From contig NZAC01000037.1 in assembly GCA_002686085.1 (NCBI GenBank), forward strand, positions 1 through 62,608: a stretch of 62,608 nt of DNA. The letters run 5' to 3'. Positions 54,534 to 62,608 of this stretch are shown piece after piece (position 1 is the first letter of the stretch; each line of letters opens with the position of its first letter). Made by a program: the position numbers and the translations under genes. Source of the stretch: Roseibacillus sp. (GTDB lineage: Bacteria > Verrucomicrobiota > Verrucomicrobiia > Verrucomicrobiales > Akkermansiaceae). Below the pieces are notes generated by a model. That model worked only from the letters and a program-made list of their open reading frames with translations, ran no database searches and had not been told where the DNA came from.

Positions 54534-56156
54534 TTAATTCTTCGCATGCTCGAGAATTTTCTCTGCGAGCTCTGAACCTGCCACAGGAAGACTACTGTTG
54601 AGATCGAGCTTCAACCAGCGTAACCCACTTTTCTTCTCCACTGGAAACAACTCTGATAGAACTGGTGATCGCTTCTCCTCGAAGGCCTTTGGGTGGAGTC
54701 CCAGGCTGACAGCCCCTACGAGGTACGGGATACTCCGATAGCTCGCCCTAGCCTCTTCTTCCCTCCGCATCACCTCCTGCCCAAATACCTCGGATTGAAA
54801 GATCGTACGAATTTTCTCGTCACTGTCGGATTGCTCCCGGGCAGCCCGTGCCGCCGTTATGAGGTCGAATTCGGACGCGGCGCTTTCGGCATCGGTTTCC
54901 CCTTCAGGAGAAGGCTCCTCACCGAGATTTTCCGTCTTATAGATCGCGATAGAAACCTCCTTATCTGAAGGCCGCCTCGACATGAACTCGCCTTCAAGCT
55001 GAACATGATCTTTGGCAGAGAGGTCGATGCCCGTAAACACCGCCACATTTCTGCCTGTCTCCATGGTGAACCCACCGGTACGAAAGCGTACTTTCTTGTA
55101 ACTTCGGTAACGATCAACCAGCGAAATAACATCAAGCAACTCAAATTCATCTGTCACGATAATCTCGTCCTCGGGCCCCAGATCCACTTGGACAGACACC
55201 GTGATCCCGCTCGATCCGTATGGAGATCCCCCCACCTTCACCGCCCCGGAAATTCTACCCTGCAGCACTGCCGCCACCTCCGGGTGAACACACCCTTTCA
55301 ACGGAAACCCTTCCATCATTCCTTTGGCATCAACCTGAGGATTCACTATCGGGCCTTTCACCATTCCAGAAAGCGTGATTCGTCCATCTTCTTTCCCAAA
55401 CTGAGCCTCCACAATCTTAATTCCAGCCTTCGAAACATCGAGCTCAAGAGCCTCCACTCTCATATCACGAAGCCAATTTTGGCTGAATGTACCACCAAGC
55501 ATTTTTAGCTTCCACCCAGACGCACTCCGCTTGGCGCTCAGTTTCGTATTCTTGATTGCTCCGGCTGTAGATGTCGAATAGCCCCACGTAATCGAGGCGT
55601 CCTCTATCTCGACACGATCAAAATCAAATCTTTCTACCGAGCGGAAGATCACTCCAAAGACCCCATCGGCGTCGAGAGTTTCAGATCCAGATTTCACCTT
55701 CATCGCCAGACGCTCAACGTTCACTGAATCCCCTCTCCACACCCCCAAGATACCGGCCGTCACCCGCATCCTCGTTTTAATATTCCGTGCACTCAAGCTG
55801 TCGAAAAAAGTTCCCTCAGAGCCCACCATTTCTAAGCTACTGAGCTCTAGAATCCCCTCTTTCCTCGCCGTGGGGCCGATTTCAGCAGATTCCGCATTCA
55901 AGCCTTCCTCGATCGCAACCCGGATCCCTTCACCGAAGCTTGGCGCAAACGGCCTCCTCAAGAGATAGGCATAAAATAATGTCAGGCCGATCAGGAGCAC
56001 AATGGCGGCCCGTAACCCCATTCTGGTAACCCAACTCATTAATGCTGAGGAGGCTCCACCCCCTCCATGAACCAATTGGAAAAGCAAGCCCTGACTCGTC
56101 ACCCAAGCGCTCATACGGGCCCGGAATTCCTCCAATTTCTTCTGATTCTCCTGCAT
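54534..56156 (-). CDS. Second AsmA-like single-pass membrane protein
   Basis: From ATG 56156 the protein has 540 residues (a TTG three codons upstream is the frame start). A membrane helix (about 50-70) follows a basic cytosolic head. The periplasmic part has AsmA-like beta repeats (SLEMVGSEGTFFDSL, SGMVKGPIVNPQVDAKG). About residues 410-480 are acidic and helical. Its layout parallels the protein at 2992-4443. The 119 bases to scpA hold the divergent promoters. Lipid or glycan transport across the envelope is a guess from the family. Confidence 0.65.
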   Translation of the reverse strand: MQENQKKLEEFRARMSAWVTSQGLLFQLVHGGGGASSALMSWVTRMGLRAAIVLLIGLTLFYAYLLRRPFAPSFGEGIRVAIEEGLNAESAEIGPTARKEGILELSSLEMVGSEGTFFDSLSARNIKTRMRVTAGILGVWRGDSVNVERLAMKVKSGSETLDADGVFGVIFRSVERFDFDRVEIEDASITWGYSTSTAGAIKNTKLSAKRSASGWKLKMLGGTFSQNWLRDMRVEALELDVSKAGIKIVEAQFGKEDGRITLSGMVKGPIVNPQVDAKGMMEGFPLKGCVHPEVAAVLQGRISGAVKVGGSPYGSSGITVSVQVDLGPEDEIIVTDEFELLDVISLVDRYRSYKKVRFRTGGFTMETGRNVAVFTGIDLSAKDHVQLEGEFMSRRPSDKEVSIAIYKTENLGEEPSPEGETDAESAASEFDLITAARAAREQSDSDEKIRTIFQSEVFGQEVMRREEEARASYRSIPYLVGAVSLGLHPKAFEEKRSPVLSELFPVEKKSGLRWLKLDLNSSLPVAGSELAEKILEHAKN

Positions 56157-56284
56157 TGGTAACAACCCGCCTGACCTGATAGATAAGGTTTGAACCGGGA
56201 AATTACCAATCTGATTTCACTCGTCTTTGGTCCAGTCACCCTTTTCCCTCGCCGACGGGCACTCGCTCCACTATTCAACCGCCA

Positions 56285-57019
56285 GTGGATGACGATTCCT
56301 ACAAAGTAAGGCTCGATATTTTTGAGGGCCCTCTCGATCTCCTTCTTTATCTCATTAAGAAGGATGAGATCGATATTTACGACATTTCCATCGAGGGAAT
56401 CACCAAGCAATACCTTGATTATATCGAGACCTTCAAGCTCCTCAACATCGACCTCGCCTCAGAATTTATCGTGATGGCAGCCAATCTGATGTACATTAAG
56501 AGCAGAACCCTCTTACCTCGCAGTGAGCAACCTCCAGAGGAGGACTGTGAAGAAGATGACCCTAGATGGGAACTCATCAGGCAACTGATTGAATATAAGA
56601 AGTTCAAAGACGCCGCTGGGACTCTGGCTGAAAAAGCACGCGAACAGGAAGACATGTTTGCCCACATCCCCGAAAAGCCCCCGAGCAAGAGCAGGGAATC
56701 GGCGCCCCTCGCAGAGATTTCGATTTTTGACCTGATTCGGGCCTTCCAGGGCGTCCTCAAGCGGTTTGAGGAAGCTCATGATCTTGGGGACATCATCGAC
56801 GACCGCTTTACCGTTTCCGATAAGATGGAGCTCCTGCTGAACAACTTCAGCCCGGGACAGAGCATGCCGTTCAAGTCTCTTTTCGCCTCTGCCTCGACCA
56901 AGTCCGAGGTTATCGTGACATTCCTCGCCCTCCTGGAACTGATGAAACTCAATCAATTCCTAGTCTGTCAGGACCAGATTCTCGGAGAGATTGAGATTGA
57001 GCGACGTGCTGGCACCTGA
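56285..57019 (+). CDS. scpA: Segregation and condensation protein A
   Basis: The kleisin of the SMC-ScpAB condensin. A GTG start gives 244 residues. The N-terminal SMC-neck-binding part reads FEGPLDLLLYLIKKDEIDIYDI, the central region is acidic, and the C-terminal winged helix ends VIVTFLALLELMKLNQF. nadD follows; scpB is not in the window. Confidence 0.93.
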   Translation: MDDDSYKVRLDIFEGPLDLLLYLIKKDEIDIYDISIEGITKQYLDYIETFKLLNIDLASEFIVMAANLMYIKSRTLLPRSEQPPEEDCEEDDPRWELIRQLIEYKKFKDAAGTLAEKAREQEDMFAHIPEKPPSKSRESAPLAEISIFDLIRAFQGVLKRFEEAHDLGDIIDDRFTVSDKMELLLNNFSPGQSMPFKSLFASASTKSEVIVTFLALLELMKLNQFLVCQDQILGEIEIERRAGT

Positions 57020-57026
57020 GATCGCC

Positions 57027-57614
57027 ATGGAACACAGGAGTTCAGGAAATCCCGGCCGGATCGCTCTTTTTGGTGGAACTTACGACCCCGTCCATCTTGG
57101 TCACCTCGCGATTGCGAGGGCTGCGAAAGACGCTCTCAATCTTGATCTGGTGATTTTCATTCCATGCCGCCAGTCTCCTCACAAGGATGATTCTCCCCTT
57201 GCGAGTCAGGCACAACGCCTCGCGATGTTAGATCTCGCCTTGGCGGATGAGCCGTGGGCAGAGAGTAGTAATATAGAGCATCTCCTACCAGAACCCTCAT
57301 TTTCTTGGGTTACCGCTGAGGCAATGACCAAGGTTTATCCAGACGCCAAACTTTTTTGGCTAATGGGAGCCGATCAGTGGTCGACAATCGAGACTTGGTC
57401 TCGCCCATCCTACCTCGCCGAATTGGTAGAGTTTATCGTCCACGACCGAGGCGCCCCCCCTAGCCTCATACCAGGGTTTCAAGCCCATCATATCGAGGGC
57501 CACCACCCTGCGTCGGCCTCCGAAATACGAGCACAGCCCGCGACTAGAATATCAGATGAATGGCTTCATCCTGAGGTAGTGCATTACCTGCATAGAGAGT
57601 CTATCTACTCATGA
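57027..57614 (+). CDS. nadD: Nicotinate-nucleotide adenylyltransferase
   Basis: NadD makes deamido-NAD from nicotinate mononucleotide. ATG 57027, seven bases past the scpA stop, gives 195 residues; a start at 56991 would overlap scpA. It has FGGTYDPVHLGHLAIA (the (H/T)xGH site), QSPHKD, a middle MGADQW, and the ending SASEIRAQ (ISSTxIR-like). Confidence 0.93.
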   Translation: MEHRSSGNPGRIALFGGTYDPVHLGHLAIARAAKDALNLDLVIFIPCRQSPHKDDSPLASQAQRLAMLDLALADEPWAESSNIEHLLPEPSFSWVTAEAMTKVYPDAKLFWLMGADQWSTIETWSRPSYLAELVEFIVHDRGAPPSLIPGFQAHHIEGHHPASASEIRAQPATRISDEWLHPEVVHYLHRESIYS

Positions 57615-57670
57615 TCGGCTTGACTTATCCGCCTATGAACGAGAATGGTGGTGGTGCAGGTTTTTAAACT

Positions 57671-58489
57671 ATGAAAGCTCTCTTCTCCTCAATTTGTGTG
57701 TCTGTAGCGCTGGTTATCTTTCCTCTGTGGTGTACCGCACAAGAAACCTCGCAAGCCCAGAATACAGAAAGCGAAGATGTCGTTCCACAATGGCAGAAGG
57801 ACTTTGAGGCTCTTGGAACCGAGAAGCAGGTGTCCTATCGTGGCAAGCTGAAAGAGGCGGGTCGGCTGTTTAACCAGAAGAGAATCATCGAGGCCTTGAA
57901 TGAGCTGGCAGACGCTCAAAGGATCTTTCCAAGTGAACCGGGCGCCCTCAACTTGGTTGGCGCCTGCCATGTCGAGTTTCGGAACTTCAGCAAAGCTCGC
58001 GCCGCTTTTGAAGAGGCCCTCAAGCTCCAGGATGATTATGTCCAAAGCATCAAGGTCCTCAACGGCGAGGCAAGAGCTCGCAGAATCAAACCTGTTCTTA
58101 ATATTCTCTTCAACTTGGTTGAGATGGACTTCGTAACGAGCCAATGGGCAGACTGCGTTGGGCGCATTGAGGGCCTGCTACCGGATATGGATCCATCGGA
58201 TCTCACAATGATCAGGCTGCTAGAGTTCAAATACCTGCTCTGCAAACTCAAGCTCGGAAATACCGATGAGGCTCGCACCCTTGCGAAGAAATACGACTTC
58301 CGCGACGACTACCCATATTACTATTATGCGAATGCAGCCCTTGCCTACCATGATGAAAACGAGGCGGAAGCGGAGCGATGGCGCGCCAGCGCACGACGAG
58401 TCTTCAGGCGGCCCTCTACTTTGGCGGCCTGGGAGGACACCATGATAGAAATCGGTTTCGTCAAAAGCTTCTACGGAGGAGTCAAATAG
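57671..58489 (+). CDS. Exported TPR-repeat protein
   Basis: A 272-residue protein with a signal peptide (ending CTAQ) and TPR-like helical repeats, for example 'IEALNELADAQRIFPSEPGALNLVGACHVEF'-type helices and FSKARAAFEEALKLQ. The remaining half is helical without a clear motif. It probably works in the periplasm as a scaffold. Its last eight bases overlap the end of the convergent deaminase-like gene. Confidence 0.75.
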   Translation: MKALFSSICVSVALVIFPLWCTAQETSQAQNTESEDVVPQWQKDFEALGTEKQVSYRGKLKEAGRLFNQKRIIEALNELADAQRIFPSEPGALNLVGACHVEFRNFSKARAAFEEALKLQDDYVQSIKVLNGEARARRIKPVLNILFNLVEMDFVTSQWADCVGRIEGLLPDMDPSDLTMIRLLEFKYLLCKLKLGNTDEARTLAKKYDFRDDYPYYYYANAALAYHDENEAEAERWRASARRVFRRPSTLAAWEDTMIEIGFVKSFYGGVK

Positions 58490-58964
58490 TTGGTCCGTCA
58501 ACAGCATCTACGACTCGCCCACTCAGAACGGGGGCAAATTCGCTGAGAGGGAAACACTCCACCCGCTCCAGCTTGATCCCATAGAGATCTGCGATTTCGG
58601 GAGCATCGGACTCACGGTAAATTTCGTTGTAGTAAATTTCTTGAATACCGTAGGAGCAGAGAGTTTGCATACAAGGAGTACACGGCATAGTGGTTGTCGC
58701 TACAATTCGCGCCTCTCCCCGCCTGAAAAGACTGCAGAGGTTGATCTCGGCATGGAGCATGAACTTCTGACGACCGTCCCGGTCGTCCCAGAATCCTGGC
58801 GGAGGATCAAATCCAGGGGCGAGTCCATTATAAGCTGTCCCAATGACCCTGTTATCTGCATCCAGCGCAGCAGCTCCGACTTTCCTGTAAGGGTCCTCTG
58901 AGCGCAGAGATGCGACCTGCGCGAGCGCCATGGCATACTCAGGAATGCTGATTCTTTCTCCCAC
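58482..58964 (-). CDS. dCMP-deaminase-like zinc enzyme
   Basis: A cytidine/deoxycytidylate deaminase-fold protein. The GTG at 58964 is preferred because the family starts a few residues before RISIPEYAMALA; the open frame begins at TTG 59000. The zinc site is intact: HAEIN supplies the His and catalytic Glu, PCTPCMQ the two Cys. The order resembles dCMP deaminase and ComE-like proteins more than tRNA adenosine deaminase. It follows yyaL on the same strand. Confidence 0.82.
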   Translation of the reverse strand: MGERISIPEYAMALAQVASLRSEDPYRKVGAAALDADNRVIGTAYNGLAPGFDPPPGFWDDRDGRQKFMLHAEINLCSLFRRGEARIVATTTMPCTPCMQTLCSYGIQEIYYNEIYRESDAPEIADLYGIKLERVECFPLSEFAPVLSGRVVDAVDGPTI

Positions 58965-59009
58965 GGAGATAAGTGAAGAACCGTTTACCCCAACGATCAA
59001 GTCTCAACC

Positions 59010-61196
59010 CTATTCCGGAGTCGGAGCCGATGGGATCTCTACCTCTGTTTCAGGTGATTTTTCGCTCCCTCGATCTTCCCTTAACCATTCTGCGAGCACC
59101 TCGGGATTCGTCTCAGGCAAGCGACAGGTTTGACCCACACAGTAATAGGCCGTTGTCTGACCGGGTTTGACCTCCTCCAGTTGCCGTGTGAACTTCGAGA
59201 CCGGACCCTCCGTTCCCACCACGAGGAGATTATGCCTTAGCCCAGTCCATGCCACCTTCAGGAATTCCTCCCGCTGTTTAGCACCAGCGATAACAACACG
59301 GGCCGGCTTGCCTACCATGAATGAGACCGCCTTCAGGCTTTCGGCCAACTGGGTCGGACTCTCTCTGATAGTATCACTTACCGAGAGCAGCGACTTCTCG
59401 GCAACCTCACGATATGAGCCCTCACCTGTAATTTCCGAAAGTACGCCGTATTCAAACCTTGCGACCGAACTCGGAGTAGGAGTCGCAGAGTCATAATCAT
59501 CCTTCAGACGGAAGACGAGATCATCCCGGTCTTCTCCATCAAAAAAACCACCGTTGAGCTTATCGTAAAACAGCGCGATCGCCCGGTCCGCAAGAGTTAC
59601 TGCCAGACTGAGATACGAAGGGTTCAGCGTCGCCTCGTAAAGAACCCTCGAGCCCCGAAGGAAATACAGGTAACTTTCACTCTGCTGACTTCCATCAACA
59701 TGACCTTCCCTCCAACGATGAGAGAGCGTACTGGAGGCAGGATCCCACAGCTTATTGACAACAAAAGCATGAGCCCTCTCGGCAGCCTTGAGATAACGCT
59801 CGTCCTTCAGGATCCGGCCTGCTCGAGCCATTGCCCCAATCATGAGACCGTTCCACGAGGCCAGCACTTTATCGTCGGTAGCCGGAGGCACCCTGAGCGA
59901 CCGCGCCTTTTTCATCTTCTCCTTAACGAGCGACAAAAGTTTGCGATCCTCAGGAGAGAACTTTTCGAGCCGCATCGCCCTGAAGAGAACGTTTTGATCC
60001 TTGAGCGGATCTGGGTCACTATGATCGATAAAATTACCCGAATCCGTAATCCCGTAACGCTTCCGAGCAACCGAGAGCTCCCTCTCATTCAAGAGCGCCT
60101 TTAAATCCTTCACCGTCCAACACCAATATTTGCCCTCTTTCCCCTCACTTTGTGCGTCCTGCGCACTGAGAAAGCCACCTTCGGAGTGAGTCAACTCGGC
60201 GAGCACGTAGTCAGCAATCGACTCCGCAGTAACCTTGAATTCCTCTTTCCCGGAAACTTGCCAAGCATCCACGTAGACATCAAGTAGTTGGGCTTGGTCG
60301 TAGAGCATCTTCTCGAAGTGGGGAACCAACCATATAGGGTCGACGGTATAGCGATGGAACCCTCCGCCAATTTGATCATTAATCCCTCCCTCCATCATCT
60401 TCCGGCAGGTCTTTAAAGCGAATTCCCGTCCCTCTCCTCTTTTGCTAAGAAGGAACCGAAGATGGGATGGCTGAGGGAACTTTTGCTCCTTACCCCACCC
60501 CCCGTTCATCTGATCTGCTCCCGCAAGAAATTTCGCCACCATGCCATCTAGCATGAAGCCATCAAAGGAGGCGTCGGGGTTCAAGCTTTGGATCTTATCC
60601 AGATGATCCGTGAGTTTCTCGTGAAGATCGACGGTCTTAGCCTCGACCCCCACCCGGTCTTTAACCCACAGATCATGCAAACTACTCAGAACCGTCATAA
60701 ATCCTGGCCTCTGTCCTTGATCCTTTGGTGGAAAATAGGTTCCGCCATAAAAAGGCTTCAGGTCTGGCGTGAGGAACATATTCAGCGGCCACCCTCCTCC
60801 CTGCCCGAACATGGCCTGAAAGCTGGTCATGTAAACCTTGTCCACATCTGGGCGCTCTTCCCTGTCCAGCTTGATGCTGACGAAATGTTTATTGAGGAAA
60901 TTCGCGACCTCCTCGCTCTGGAAAGATTCCCTTTCCATCACATGACACCAGTGACACGTCGAATACCCGATACTCAGAAGGATCATTTTTTTCTCCTTCC
61001 GGGCCTTTGTGAACGCCTCCTCGCCCCAGGGATACCAATCCACCGGGTTGAAAGCATGTTGGAGAAGGTAGGGAGACTTGGACTCAATCAAGCGGTTTGG
61101 CGTTGAGCCTGAATCCGGTATCTCTCTTGCACTGCCGGCAACCACCATTGCAGAGAAATATAATCCCGTCGCCCAATGCACGATTCCGACTCTCAT
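59010..61196 (-). CDS. YyaL/DUF255 thioredoxin-fold glycoside-like protein
   Basis: A 728-residue protein of the YyaL (spermatogenesis-associated 20-like) family. The ATG at 61196 follows a two-codon shorter frame than the TTG at 61202 and yields a possible signal peptide. The N-terminal thioredoxin-like domain has [18 protein letters not shown] and the active-site-like STCHWCHVM; the rest is an alpha/alpha-barrel with '[10 protein letters not shown]'-type loops ([16 protein letters not shown]). The function is not established in general. It is paired with the deaminase-like gene (the frames come within a few tens of bases of each other). Confidence 0.85.
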   Translation of the reverse strand: MRVGIVHWATGLYFSAMVVAGSAREIPDSGSTPNRLIESKSPYLLQHAFNPVDWYPWGEEAFTKARKEKKMILLSIGYSTCHWCHVMERESFQSEEVANFLNKHFVSIKLDREERPDVDKVYMTSFQAMFGQGGGWPLNMFLTPDLKPFYGGTYFPPKDQGQRPGFMTVLSSLHDLWVKDRVGVEAKTVDLHEKLTDHLDKIQSLNPDASFDGFMLDGMVAKFLAGADQMNGGWGKEQKFPQPSHLRFLLSKRGEGREFALKTCRKMMEGGINDQIGGGFHRYTVDPIWLVPHFEKMLYDQAQLLDVYVDAWQVSGKEEFKVTAESIADYVLAELTHSEGGFLSAQDAQSEGKEGKYWCWTVKDLKALLNERELSVARKRYGITDSGNFIDHSDPDPLKDQNVLFRAMRLEKFSPEDRKLLSLVKEKMKKARSLRVPPATDDKVLASWNGLMIGAMARAGRILKDERYLKAAERAHAFVVNKLWDPASSTLSHRWREGHVDGSQQSESYLYFLRGSRVLYEATLNPSYLSLAVTLADRAIALFYDKLNGGFFDGEDRDDLVFRLKDDYDSATPTPSSVARFEYGVLSEITGEGSYREVAEKSLLSVSDTIRESPTQLAESLKAVSFMVGKPARVVIAGAKQREEFLKVAWTGLRHNLLVVGTEGPVSKFTRQLEEVKPGQTTAYYCVGQTCRLPETNPEVLAEWLREDRGSEKSPETEVEIPSAPTPE

Positions 61197-61202
61197 GTGC
61201 AA

Positions 61203-61676
61203 ACGCTACCCCCCAGCAACTCACACGCAATAGGGTAATTTTTTCAGTGACCGGTTTGGAGTTACTGCCAAATTGGGGTTGTTAATAACTTTTAAGGTTC
61301 TTATTTCCCTAATATTTAGCATTTTATGAAAAACATGAAAAAAATACTGTCCTTATTCCCGAGTTAGGTGTTTATTACCGGCATTACAACGAAGGCCGCG
61401 GTGAGAACCGTAGCTTTCATGTAAGGGTGAACAGCAGTTGTCAGCCCAGCATCACAGAAACGTGTGCAACGGTTGATGGACTCTGTAGAGGGGGGCGAAA
61501 GCCCCCCTCTACTTGTGTCCGGAAATAAGGTCATCACTCCCCTCCGGCATCAAGCCCATGGGCCCGGCCCTGTGGAACATCCTATCTTGGCATGTGATCC
61601 CCCTTGATCCTTGGCAACTCCCTGCTTTACTACGCCTCCCTCCGGCCTACCGGCTCATCAACGAAAAACCATTCCC
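61203..61676. other. Non-coding region of 474 bases with a strong hairpin
   Basis: No gene of normal size is visible. From 61240 to 61340 it is AT-rich, probably holding the yyaL promoter and perhaps one on the plus strand. Two tiny frames occur: a 13-codon MKNMKKILSLFPS on plus at 61326 and an 18-codon MKATVLTAAFVVMPVINT on minus from 61420. Small stems with GNRA-type loops (CGGT-GAGA-ACCG near 61400) precede the long GAAA hairpin at 61485-61512. Confidence 0.5.
61485..61512 (+). ncRNA. Candidate small RNA 3' end: 12-bp hairpin with GAAA loop
   Basis: GTAGAGGGGGGC at 61485-61496 pairs perfectly with GCCCCCCTCTAC at 61501-61512 around GAAA, a stable GNRA tetraloop. The downstream TTGTGT is only weakly T-rich on the plus strand. 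Between two divergent genes a terminator-like structure is unexpected unless something is transcribed here; a plus-strand small RNA covering about 61330-61515 is one reading. Confidence 0.4.
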
Positions 61677-62608
61677 ATGCTTGAGACCTTTCGTAAGTAC
61701 ACCATTTCCATGATCGCTGTTCTGGTTGTGGTTTTTGTCGGCCTTGTTTTTTTCGGTGCAGGATCCAGCAATTTAGGTATCGGTGCACCTGTTGTTCTTG
61801 AGGCCTACGGTCAGAAGTTCAACCAGCGCCAGCTCAAGAAATTTGAAGAGAGACATACCCGGCTGATCACCCGCCTCTCAATAAGTGCCCCTGGCGACAC
61901 TCAAGCCCTCGGCGAATACGCCAGAATCCTTGCTGGAGGTTCCGGGCTCGAGCCGACCTCTAATAATTTCGTCGTCAATCGGCTCACCCTGCAAAAGGCC
62001 ATGACTGATTTTGGCCTTCAGGCCTCTACACCCGAAGTGGAATCCTTTATTAAGGAAAAACTATTCTGGCAGGACAGCGGATTCAATGTTGTCGCATATG
62101 ATGATTTCGTGAAAGTCGAAATGGGGGCTCTTGGAGCCACCGTAAAGAATCTCAATGAGTTGGTTGCAGAGGTCATCTGCTTGATGAAGCTGAAGGAGAT
62201 TCTTAGTGCTGGGATCGAGGTCTCTCGGGACTTGACCGAGGATGACATGCTAAGCGCGCAACAGCGCATAACCTATCAGCTTCTCAGTTATCCCATTACA
62301 GGTTTCAAGGACAAGCCCATGCCCACAGAGGAGGAGATCAAGACCAAGTGGGAAGAAACAAAGTCCAATTACCTTTCAGAACCCAAGCGTAAGGTTACTT
62401 ACGTTCTCGCCGCACCAGATTATGACTCCATCGTAAAGTCGAAAGAGGCATCCAGTGAAAAACCTGATGCGATTGAAGCTGAAGGTGCTGCCCCTCCGAC
62501 CGAAGAAAATGGTTGTCAGGAACCTGCAGAGCAACCTGCAGAGCAACCTGCAGAGCAACCTGCAGAGCAACCTGCAGAGCAACCTGCAGAGCAACCTGCA
62601 GAGCAACC
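61677..62608 (+). CDS. SurA/PpiD-like peptidyl-prolyl isomerase, 3'-truncated
   Basis: The frame from ATG 61677 stays open to the window edge (310 codons). A short cytosolic head is followed by one membrane helix (ISMIAVLVVVFVGLVFFGAG) and a periplasmic SurA_N-like helical domain (about 45-190), as in PpiD. The PPIase domain is beyond the edge. The segment 'MPTEEEIKTKWEETKSNY' and 'YVLAAP' fit the PpiD linker. The last 30 codons are the repeated Glu-Gln-Pro-Ala stretch. It is an envelope folding factor by family. Confidence 0.8.
   Translation, partial: MLETFRKYTISMIAVLVVVFVGLVFFGAGSSNLGIGAPVVLEAYGQKFNQRQLKKFEERHTRLITRLSISAPGDTQALGEYARILAGGSGLEPTSNNFVVNRLTLQKAMTDFGLQASTPEVESFIKEKLFWQDSGFNVVAYDDFVKVEMGALGATVKNLNELVAEVICLMKLKEILSAGIEVSRDLTEDDMLSAQQRITYQLLSYPITGFKDKPMPTEEEIKTKWEETKSNYLSEPKRKVTYVLAAPDYDSIVKSKEASSEKPDAIEAEGAAPPTEENGCQEPAEQPAEQPAEQPAEQPAEQPAEQPAEQ
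62521..62608 (+). repeat. 12-bp tandem repeat in coding sequence
   Basis: The unit AACCTGCAGAGC is repeated 7.3 times without a mismatch from 62521 and reads Glu-Gln-Pro-Ala in the frame of the SurA/PpiD-like gene. The unit keeps frame, so copy-number change would lengthen or shorten the linker without breaking the protein. The window stops inside the repeat. Confidence 0.95.

Noticed and set aside
62376-62606. Minus-strand frame beginning MLCRLLCRLL
   Set aside because: It is the reverse reading of the Glu-Gln-Pro-Ala coding repeat; the plus-strand frame is continuous with a PpiD-like domain.
62521-62608. CRISPR-like array
   Set aside because: The 12-base units are contiguous with no spacers and keep the reading frame of a gene.

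Overview
The window looks like a core-chromosome segment of a member of the Verrucomicrobiota (PVC superphylum). The evidence is a very large secreted protein combining an NPCBM-type domain, a PVC-type dehydrogenase propeller and a CxxCH heme-binding domain, a TPR-secretin protein of Akkermansia Amuc_1098 type, a Bacteroidetes/Verrucomicrobia-style ParE/ParC pair, and a cystathionine gamma-synthase of the fungal/verrucomicrobial type. Many starts lack a clear Shine-Dalgarno sequence and several are GTG or TTG. I see no transposase, integrase, CRISPR array or prophage; gene density is high and products are mostly housekeeping or envelope proteins.

Layout. 1-300: a foldable stretch cut by the window edge, a terminator and tRNA-Asn. 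371-7187 (minus): secretin, AsmA-like membrane protein and a P-loop ATPase with a long disordered tail, preceded by an unlisted 49-codon basic ORF and a good sigma-70-like promoter. 7202-11209 (minus): parE-parC. 11330-14643 (minus): a secreted lamin-tail/Calx-beta protein and a Tat-exported M15-like peptidase. 14942-16841 (plus): NhaC antiporter and tRNA-Arg(CCG). 16902-20018 (minus): the PVC heme/dehydrogenase protein. 20154-24817: mtnA, an MFS transporter, tRNA-Ile2(CAT), a secreted esterase and an orphan gene. 24857-30541: cystathionine gamma-synthase, a subtilase, and an enolase-superfamily gene paired with a squalene/phytoene synthase. 30575-38695: hemW-pyrD, a glycine-zipper lipoprotein, dsbD, a two-gene ABC exporter, a lipoprotein MsrA and a STAS-like protein. 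38821-48610 (minus): a tight eight-gene run trhO-phoH-pgpH-ybeY-pilB-pilB-pilC-gspG. 48750-52680 (plus): hisS-aspS and a beta-barrel-like protein. 52737-61196: EF-hand protein, metF, a second AsmA-like protein, scpA-nadD, a TPR protein, and yyaL with a dCMP-deaminase-like gene. 61203-62608: a non-coding region with a striking GAAA-loop hairpin, then a SurA/PpiD-like gene that runs off the edge inside a 12-bp coding repeat.

How it fits together. The secretin near 5 kb and the pilB-pilB-pilC-gspG block near 40 kb are probably parts of one dispersed type IV pilus/type II secretion machine. Envelope redox quality control is represented by DsbD, exported MsrA and the SurA/PpiD-like protein. Methionine/one-carbon metabolism is scattered (mtnA, cystathionine gamma-synthase, metF). 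The ybeY-pgpH-phoH cluster is a conserved RNA-processing and c-di-AMP neighbourhood, here joined to the secretion motor genes.

The least explained items are the basic ORF in front of the secretin, the ATPase with its acidic tail, the orphan gene at 24.4 kb, and the hairpin region at 61.3-61.5 kb. I did not find a clear novel defence or biosynthetic system here.
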